Origin: Desmodesmus armatus
Lineage: Eukaryota > Chlorophyta > Chlorophyceae > Sphaeropleales > Scenedesmaceae
NCBI GenBank assembly: GCA_007449985.2
Contig: VIIQ02000575.1
Coordinates: 248,001-312,000 of the forward strand
DNA: 64,000 bases
Direction of reading: 5' to 3'
In this document: positions 58,039 through 64,000 of the stretch, piece by piece
Position numbering within the stretch: position 1 is the stretch's first letter
Layout: every line of letters begins with the position of its first letter
Made by a program: the position numbers and the translations under genes
The notes under the pieces: model-generated
What the model was told of the DNA's origin: nothing
Seen by the model: the letters and a program-made list of their open reading frames with translations, nothing else
Database searches by the model: none

Positions 58039-61000
58039 CTACTCCGCCGTGCTGCGCACCCCACCCGCCCCGCCACTCCAAGGCTTCGGCCCCACCCTGC
58101 TAGCCTTCGCACTCTTCGTCTTCGCCTTGCTGTTGCGGTACTTCGCAGCATCCCGCCGGTCCAACATCTTCATATCCCTGCAGCCCGCCCCACCCTCCCA
58201 GTGGCGCGTGTTGCGCCCAGAGGGCTTGCTAGCTGAGGTAGCCAGTTTCTTGCCGCAGTGCTTGCAGGCAGGGGCCAGGGATTGCTCGCGGCTACAGAAG
58301 CCACACACCATGCGGGTGGCCCATGCGGCATCGTGGCCGTCTGCTACAGCTTCTTCGTGGCACAGATCACAGGGGTAGCGGGCACCTGTGGCAGTGAATG
58401 ACAGGGCATAACGCAATGTTGATTCTGGTGTTTTCAGGGGAGGCCTCCCCTAGGGGATGCAGGGAATGCTCACGTCTGTCGTGGTCTGCAACAAAACCAT
58501 ACATGCGGCATCGTGGCCGTCTGCTACTGCCTCCTCGTGGCACAGGTCACAGGGGAAGCGGGCACCTGGGGCAGGCAGCAGGGCATCTGAGTAATGTTGT
58601 TGTTGTATATGGGAATGTTGACTCTTGTGTTTTCAAGGGGAGGGGATGCAGGAGATCCTCACGTCCGTCATGGTCGGCAACAGATGAATCATACGTGAAG
58701 CCAGCAAATGCAATCACCCAGGTCGTATGGGCGCATGCAGACGCTGTCGGGTGGCACCTGGAAGTGTCTGCAGGTTGCGCTCATGATGTCGAAAGGACAA
58801 CATGAGCACAACCTGCAGACACTTCCAGGTGCCACCCGACAGCGTCTGCATGCGCCCATACGACCGGCCAAGACCCTGCTATAGCTATAGCTAGTCACAC
58901 CTGTGACGTAACGCTAGGGCGCATCAAGATGCATCAGCACATGGCACAAGCTTCACAACCAAGGGTACTAGTAGTATCAACATCCACGCCATTCAAAACG
59001 TAAGGCACAGGCCTTCCCTTGGCTGCTTGCAAATCCGACAAGAGAACAGCACCAAACTCTTCCCCACCGCCGCAGCAGCCTCACCGCCCCCCCCCCCCAC
59101 ACACACACACACACTCACCACAGCAAGGGAAGCGCAGCCACCTGTAGGAGTGCCTGTAGTGCTTGCAGGCCCCATTGTCAGGCAGGGGGCTGCCCTCTGA
59201 CAGTGCCCCAGGCACCTTGCTGCCCCCTGGGCCCTTGCCACGCCGGCTGGTGCCTGCAGGCCCTGACCGACTACCAGATGCCCTGCCGCCTGATAGGGCA
59301 CATGCATGCATGAGGAAGAGAGAGGGAGCAGGTTGGGGCTGCAACGGTGAAGAGAGGTTGGTGCTGGCGATGTGTGCACGACTGCTTTGGTTGAACCAGG
59401 CATGTATGGCGCCACAATGAATGCTGATTTGCACAGTAGCGGCATCCTGCTTTGTTGTGTCTGGGGTTCTGGTCAACGGCACGCAGATCTCTGGGGTTCA
59501 GGCCGGCCGGTGGGGGGAGAGGGGGGCACCTCCCCCGGGAACCCTCAAGATGTCTGGGGTTCTGGTTGATGACATGAAAACATCTCTGCAGCTGGTATTT
59601 GAGGTACGCTTCAACACAAAGTCTGACTGACCGACTGGTACTACCTAGTAGAAGGCGACCAGTACTACTGGGTAGTTCTCACCTGTTGGGGGCCCCTGAG
59701 GTTTGAAGGACACCGAAGGTATGCTGACCGCCATGGCTCGATGGCAGTGGCCGCAGCTGCGGCTGGCAGGAACACCAACCTGCAATCACAAACACACAAA
59801 CACACAATATGCTATGCAGTGACTCACTGCAAAACTGGCTTACTCTCAGCAAGAGCAACTGCACGTGAACTGTTTTGAAAGTACACAGCCTTTGACTGAC
59901 GGCTGGCGGGACACCAACCTGCAGTCACAAACACATACAAACACTCTCTTGCACCGCTGTGCTGTGGATGCGCTCACTGCCAACAAACACGTTCAGCATG
60001 AGCGACTGCAAACCACTGCTTGAGCATGCACAGCTAACAATGCCGAACTCAGGCTGTTGTAAAATTGCAGCGGCAAACAGAGCACAAAGGTCAAAGTGCA
60101 ACAGCAGCAACTGTCATTTCTGCAATCACCTGTAGGCCCCTCAGCGCCCCAACAGCATCACAGTCAGCGCATGTGGCTCCATACACACTCGGCAGCAGGT
60201 CCAATGGGGCACACCCCACAGCCTTCAGCCCTGCAAGGATATTGGACCCCTCATGCACAAACCGCGGCCGCAGCAGCACATGCAGCTCCTGTTGACAGGT
60301 GCTGCAGCTGCCACCCCACTCAAATGCACGGCTGTTGCGGCTACTGCTGCTGCTGCCGACAGCTCTGCCACTGCTGCCACCACCCCCACCAGCAGCTGCT
60401 GCTGAGGCTGCGGGGGTGCTGCTACTGCTGGCGGCTGCTGTACCGCCGCCATCACCAGTACTGCCGGCAGCAGCAGTACTGACCGTACTAATTGTACTGA
60501 CCGTACTGCCGCCCTGTGCTGTAAGCTGTACAGTAGTGCTGCTGCTGCAGCGGCTGCATCCCAGCTGCAAGGAGGCTGTCACAACCTCCAGCACTCCCAC
60601 ATTATCCAACTTCAGCCCTTCCAGAGTTACAGCCCAGCCCCCAGGCCCCTCAGCCCAGCTCCTGCACCCCCATGCAGCTTGAGCTCATCCACGGGACCCT
60701 CCTCGGACCAGTCTGTCTCAGATCCGGAGTCACTCCTGGTCCCGCCACCGCTGCTGCTGCTGCTGCCGTCGCTGCCGGTGCCGCCACCTCTGCTGCTGGT
60801 GGTGTGGTCTGTCAGGACCGCACCCTGGCTGCCAGTGCTGCCGTCTTCACTGTGCTGCTGCCGGCGGAGGCTGCTGCTGCTGCTGCCGTGCCGTGCGGTG
60901 CTCCTGCCGTGGGTAACTCGAGTGACACCAGCAGCAGCATGCAGCCAACTGCCAGTCGATGCCTCCTCATTTTCACGCACTAAAGGCTTCAAGACAAAAC

Positions 61001-63921
61001 CCGACAGGTCACCAACACTCTGCTGCTGCTGCTGCTGCTGTGACGACTGCTGCTGCTGCTGCTGCTGCTGTTGTGTAGCCCTGATGATCCGGATGCCACT
61101 ACCACCACCACTGCCTGTCCCGCCTATCCTACTGCCTTGTGGGCTTGTGTGCGGCGCTACTGCTGCTGGCCGTGATGCTGCCCGCTGCTGCTGCTGCTTT
61201 TGATGAGGCAGCCGCCGCCGCTGCTGCTGCTGCTGCTGCTGCTGCTCTGGCTCGGCCTCTTCAGCTCCCAGCAGCTCCTGCTGTGCTGTGAAGGCCTTGT
61301 CCAGCTCGCTGCCTGCACAACAACAGCAACACATGACCTTTACAACAGGCCCTATCCTATGCTTTGATGTCACGAACAACGCCCTAGGTTGACGCCTTGT
61401 CAGCACGGCTTACCTTCTCCACTACATGCTCGCTAAATTTGGTGTTGCTACGAAAGGTACGACCATACTGGTTCAAACATGCGAGCTCTACTACTGTAGC
61501 CATGAACTGCAGTGACCACATGCAAGCCATTCAAGACACAGGTTACAATACACCGACAGACACTTGCCTGCATAGTTTTCCAGCCAGCGCAGCAGTGACC
61601 GTAGCTGCCAGGCCCTGCCTGCCTGGGCTGCCAGCTCACTAGCCAACGCCTCCTGCAGCACCCACACCTCTGCTGCTGCTACACCCCGGCTGGGGTTTAT
61701 GCCGAGGGAGAGGCTGCCGGGGCTGGGGTATAGGCTGGGGTTCAGGGAACCTGTGAGGCACACGTGTTGTAGGCATTAGCATCATGTACATGGAAGGCGT
61801 GGCAGATATGGAGGGTGTGGTCTGAGCGATGGAAATAGTAATGTCGCATGTATGGTATGTGCAACAGCAACAACTGTAGTACAGTCGCTGGCAGCAACAA
61901 AGTCGGCTTCAATTGTGGCGGCAGCACGTGTGCCTGCAGCAGCATCGCATCGACCATGCAGTACAATGCAGCATAGGACAAATGTAGTGCTCTACGCATG
62001 CGATGGCAGCTTCCACCTTCTGAAATTCATATGTATGAGCCCCATTCAGTCACACCTACCACCCCAGCATCACACCTGTGACATAGAGTGGGCCGCGTGA
62101 GGCACCCCACAAGGGGTCAGTGGGCCGCAGCATGATGCTGAAGTGAGAGGGGGCTGCACCCATATCGACCTGCTCCTGCTGCTGCTGCTGCTGGTGGTGG
62201 TGCTGGTGCTGCTGTGGGTCTTGTTGCTGCTGCTGAGATGCGCCCAAAAATTCCTGCTGCTGCTGCTCCTGCAGGTGCTCCTGCTGCTGCATCCTGAAGG
62301 AGCGCCCATACCTGCGCTGCGCTGCCTGCAAGTCCCTTGCCGCCAACTCATGCCCAGGCAGCTGCTGCTGCTGCTGTGGATCAGCTGCTGCTGATCGTCC
62401 AGCACAACGCCCCATGTAGGGTGGCGGCCCAAAGCACCCTTCACCACCTCTGCCCCTGCCTCTGCCGGTCCTGCCCTGACCACCACCTGCAGCTGCCAAC
62501 TGCTGCACCCCAGGATGCTGCTGCTGCTGCTGCTGCTGCTGCTGTATGCCAGCAGCAAGACCCAGCTGTGATCCTGCTGGGCCGCAGTCCGCAGACTGCT
62601 GCTGCTGCCCCTCTGCTGCACCACCGTCTGGCAGGCTTACGACCCCAGCACTGCCATAGTCCAATGCACTCGCTGCTGCTAGTGCTGCTGCTACTGAGGG
62701 CCCCTCACGCCCCCTGCCTTTCCCCTACCTCTGCCTCTGCCTCGGTGAGACGCGACGGGCTTCTGATTCAAAACCCCCTCCTGCTGCCAGTCCTGCTGCT
62801 GCCACTGCTGCCGCTGCTGCTGCTGCTGCTGTTGCTGCGGCTGCTGCCGCTCCTGCCAGTGTTGCTGCTGCTGTGGACCCATGCCAGCAGGATTAGAAGC
62901 CACAGGCAGCCCATCATGCCTCATGCTGCTATAGTGTGGTGCATCCGCCCCACGCCCTCTGCCTCTGCCCCGGCCCCTGCCATACCCCCCCCCTCATGCA
63001 TGCTGCCGTGCTGCAGCCCATGGTGTGTTGACTGCAGTGCAGCAGCAGGTGGGCCTGCATGCCCTGGCACCGTCCCTGGGGGCTCACTGCCAGCACAACA
63101 CGGGGCTCCTGCTGGTGCTGCTGCTGCTGCTGCTGCTGCTGTGTCGCTGCTGACAAAGTTGGCGGGCTGGAAGGGTGCAGCTGATGCACTCAAACCTGCA
63201 GCTGCAGGGTCAGCTGCGCGCGGACGGCTGCTTCCATCAACAGCGCTGCAGCCTGCAGCAGCCGGGTCCGTGCCTGAACTGGCTGTAGGCCCTGCAGAGG
63301 CAGGAGGTGCTGCTGGTGACAAAGCTTCAGCCGCTGGTGACACTGCTGGTGACACTGCATGTGCTGGCGACGGCGGTACCTCTGCTGCTGCTGGTGACGT
63401 TGCTGCTGGTGCCGCTGGTGACACTGCTGGAGCTGGCTTTCCTGCTGCTGCCGCTGGTGACCTTGCCACAGGTGACACTGCTGCCACTACAGCTGGTGGT
63501 GCAGCTGGCGCCTCGACAGGCTGTGAGTCACCTTCATCAGCCCGAGAAGTGCTGCAGACTATGGCGTAGCGGCGCTGCGTTGCACCGTTGCTGTCAACGC
63601 CTTCGTATGCCTCCACATACTGCGGGCATGCAGTGATCAACTTGCTGAAGTGCTGCTGTGCATGCTGCAGGACAGCATGCAGGCCAAATGGGTCCGTGCT
63701 GGACCCCTGCTGCTGTGCTGGACACCTGCTGCTGCTGCTGCTGACGGCTGCCGCAGGCCCTTGGGATGATGGTGATGCTGCCGTTGCTGCTGTTGCGGCA
63801 GCCCATGCAGCATGCAGCTGGTGGGCTATGACTGTTTTGAGTCGCTGGGGCAGCTCGGGTTTGTGACTGTGAAGGACACAGCAGCAGCAGGGATTGGAGT
63901 GCTGAGGATACTGCTGGACAG
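58039..63921 (-). CDS. RWD-domain and CHY zinc-finger protein, 5' end outside window
   Basis: Read right to left: 63921-62076, 61750-61568, 61312-60130, 59779-59683, 59289-59119 and 58385-58039. RWD-like features appear twice: QQYPQHSNP with HKPELPQRLKTVIAHQL, and SHFSIMLRPTDPLW with LNPSLYPSPGSLSL and LLRWLENYA. Between them are Pro/Ala-rich, RGRGRG and polyQ stretches. LEGLKLDNVGVLEVVTASLQ leads to paired CxxC fingers (CSRC, CSTC, CADC, CGHC). The last exons give ACKHYRHSYRWLRFPCCGARYPCDLCHEEAV in split form, CGFC, CKHCGKKL and WEGGAGCRDMKM, the C-terminal CHY zinc-finger pattern of eukaryotic CHY proteins. CHY domains bind several zincs; some members handle redox or ubiquitin tasks, but this architecture has no assigned role. 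The model needs one extra G at three G-runs to stay in frame. One intron is GC-AG (after TATGCAG at 61568). Confidence 0.8.
58504..58575 (-). repeat. Copy of acceptor and start of the CHY exon
   Basis: It repeats 58324-58394 with several changes. In gene orientation it is a second, intact acceptor (CCCCAG|GTGCCCGCTTCC) followed by codons for RFPCDLCHEEAVADGHDAA, 180 bp upstream of the real exon. The copied frame then leaves the conserved sequence. Confidence 0.9.
58721..58865. repeat. 65-bp near-perfect inverted repeat, 15-nt loop (intronic)
   Basis: Left arm 58721-58785 and right arm 58801-58865 are complementary over 65 bp with one mismatch (C against A near the loop). The arms begin GGTCGTATGGGCGCATGCAG. 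It lies inside the last intron of the CHY gene, so it is transcribed at least as intron RNA. It is either a foldback (MITE-like) element or a hairpin small-RNA precursor. Confidence 0.93.
59898..59940 (-). repeat. Copy of acceptor and start of another CHY-gene exon
   Basis: GGCTGGCGGGACACCAACCT and the following CACAAACACA repeats copy the border at 59760-59800. In gene orientation it is a spare TGCAG|GTTGGTGT acceptor about 140 bp upstream of the real one. Confidence 0.8.
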
Positions 63922-64000
63922 CTGCAGGGCTATGGACAAGGTGTCCACATCATATCTTGCAGCACTGGGGGGCGCGAGGATGCTGACACTCAAATGCACT

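Noticed and set aside
63812..64000. + strand frame beginning MQLVGYDCFESLGQLG and open to the window edge
   Set aside because: It is antisense to the better supported RWD-like exon of the CHY gene (QQYPQHSNP, HKPELPQRLKTV). A divergent gene cannot be excluded without the next bases.
1..64000. tRNA, rRNA or retrotransposon genes
   Set aside because: I saw no cloverleaf with A/B boxes, no rRNA-like stretch, and no reverse transcriptase, integrase or transposase motif; a covariance-model and HMM scan would be decisive.

Overview
The window is eukaryotic nuclear DNA, most likely from a green alga of the chlamydomonadalean type. The evidence is short exons with GT-AG introns, reading frames rich in CAG/GCA (Gln and Ala runs), plant-type protein families, TGTAA-like 3' signals, and traces of a CCCTAAA-type telomere repeat. 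The telomere type argues against Chlamydomonas reinhardtii itself, whose repeat is TTTTAGGG. The species cannot be fixed from sequence alone. All gene models below were built by hand from splice signals, reading phase and family motifs; there is no transcript evidence.

Layout. On the + strand: the 3' part of a VOC/glyoxalase-fold gene (1-1390); an RR-type tandem CCCH zinc-finger gene (5203-7764); a multi-pass membrane protein of unknown family (12966-15039); a repeat-rich region without confident genes (15.0-25.2 kb) holding a 1.4-kb hexamer/decamer satellite next to a short telomere-like tract; and a 15-exon gene for a divergent, probably plastid-targeted FtsZ-like protein (25233-32721). On the - strand: a TMEM214-like membrane protein (34824-39636), a UvrD/SRS2-type DNA helicase (41628-47705), a tentative membrane protein (48667-50969) and a DUF506/PDDEXK-like protein (52375-53876). 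A small + strand gene (54325-55091) starts divergently from the DUF506 gene. Then, on the - strand, come a ureidoglycolate lyase-type gene (55673-57497) and an RWD plus CHY-zinc-finger gene that runs off the right edge (58039 to beyond 63921).

The genes do not form a pathway, as expected for nuclear eukaryotic DNA. Individual roles cover metabolite processing (VOC, ureidoglycolate lyase), RNA regulation (CCCH), plastid division or cytoskeleton (FtsZ-like), ER membrane (TMEM214-like) and DNA repair (helicase).

The most striking signal is not a gene. Segments that straddle exon-intron borders have been copied into the neighbouring intron again and again, in at least three genes. The copies carry spare donor or acceptor sites, including a five-fold donor array with an exact 93-bp period. 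Other notable signals are a 65-bp intronic inverted repeat that would fold into a long hairpin, a perfect 32-bp palindrome, and three apparent frameshifts in one gene that are each explained by one missing G in a G-run.
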